This document shows, piece after piece, positions 6,506-6,574 of a stretch of DNA of 6,574 nucleotides; the first letter of the stretch is position 1; the number at the start of each line of letters is the position of its first letter. Under the pieces are notes generated by a model that was not told the origin of the DNA, ran no database searches, and saw only the letters and a list, made by a program, of their open reading frames with translations. The DNA lies in NCBI GenBank assembly GCA_965652545.1, contig CBFGWV010000269.1, positions 1 to 6,574 on the forward strand, given 5' to 3'. Position numbers and translations under genes: made by a program. The stretch is from CBFGWV01 sp965652545 (lineage in GTDB: Bacteria; Pseudomonadota; Gammaproteobacteria; Competibacterales; Competibacteraceae).

Positions 6506-6522
6506 TGCATGACTGTCGTGCA
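6506..6522. promoter_or_regulatory. Imperfect 17-base dyad upstream of the operon
   Basis: The sequence TGCATGACTGTCGTGCA is symmetric about its central T with a single mismatched pair (T6510/G6518). It lies about 70 bases upstream of the candidate -10, a typical distance for an upstream activator site. This is inferred from symmetry only. Confidence 0.3.
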
Positions 6523-6549
6523 GGGCGGCCGTATCGCGCTCAGACCCAA

Positions 6550-6574
6550 CATCCCCCTCTCCCCAACCCCTCTC
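6550..6574 (+). repeat. GC-rich REP-like repeat, copy 3 (cut by window end)
   Basis: All 25 visible bases are identical to 9-33 and in the same orientation, ending mid-element at the window edge. It marks the upstream boundary of the operon's leader, so the five-gene operon lies between copies of the same repeat. Whether the purine-rich half of the hairpin follows cannot be seen. Confidence 0.75.

Noticed and set aside
1..6574. Composite transposon or genomic island bounded by the repeats
   Set aside because: No transposase, integrase or tRNA is present, the repeats are short REP-like hairpins rather than insertion-sequence ends, and composition looks uniform across the genes.

Overview
This is a GC-rich window (roughly two thirds G+C by eye) from what looks like a member of the Pseudomonadota, probably a beta- or gammaproteobacterium. 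The evidence is the codon use, the DppBCDF-type transporter, a Tat-type signal on the binding protein, and GC-rich hairpin repeats of the REP-like type common between genes in those groups. The species cannot be named from the sequence.

All five supported genes lie on the minus strand and are read from right to left. They are: a HAD-superfamily protein of the 2-haloacid dehalogenase type (6343-5675); a family-5 periplasmic solute-binding protein with a twin-arginine signal (5527-3911); a DppB-like permease (3867-2914); a DppC-like permease (2917-2030); and one polypeptide carrying both DppD- and DppF-like ATPase domains (2028-196). The last three are tightly coupled, with an ATGA overlap and then a 1-base gap. 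The binding protein is 43 bases from the first permease. The HAD gene is separated from the transporter by 147 bases with no convincing terminator.

Together the four transporter proteins make a complete ABC importer of the peptide/opine/nickel class: binding protein, two permeases and two ATPase domains. The sequence does not reveal the substrate. The HAD gene upstream suggests that an imported compound, or a product of it, is processed in the cytoplasm by dehalogenation or by hydrolysis of a phosphate ester or similar bond. This is inference from position only.

The right-hand leader (6344-6549) holds a possible TATAAA promoter and several dyad sequences that could be operators. The left end (1-195) carries two copies of a GC-rich hairpin repeat in opposite orientations. 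A third copy, in the same orientation as the leftmost one, begins at 6550 and is cut by the window end. The operon is therefore framed by the same repeat family. No RNA gene, CRISPR array, insertion sequence or regulator gene was found. I see a well-formed but functionally unassigned uptake operon rather than a clearly new type of system.
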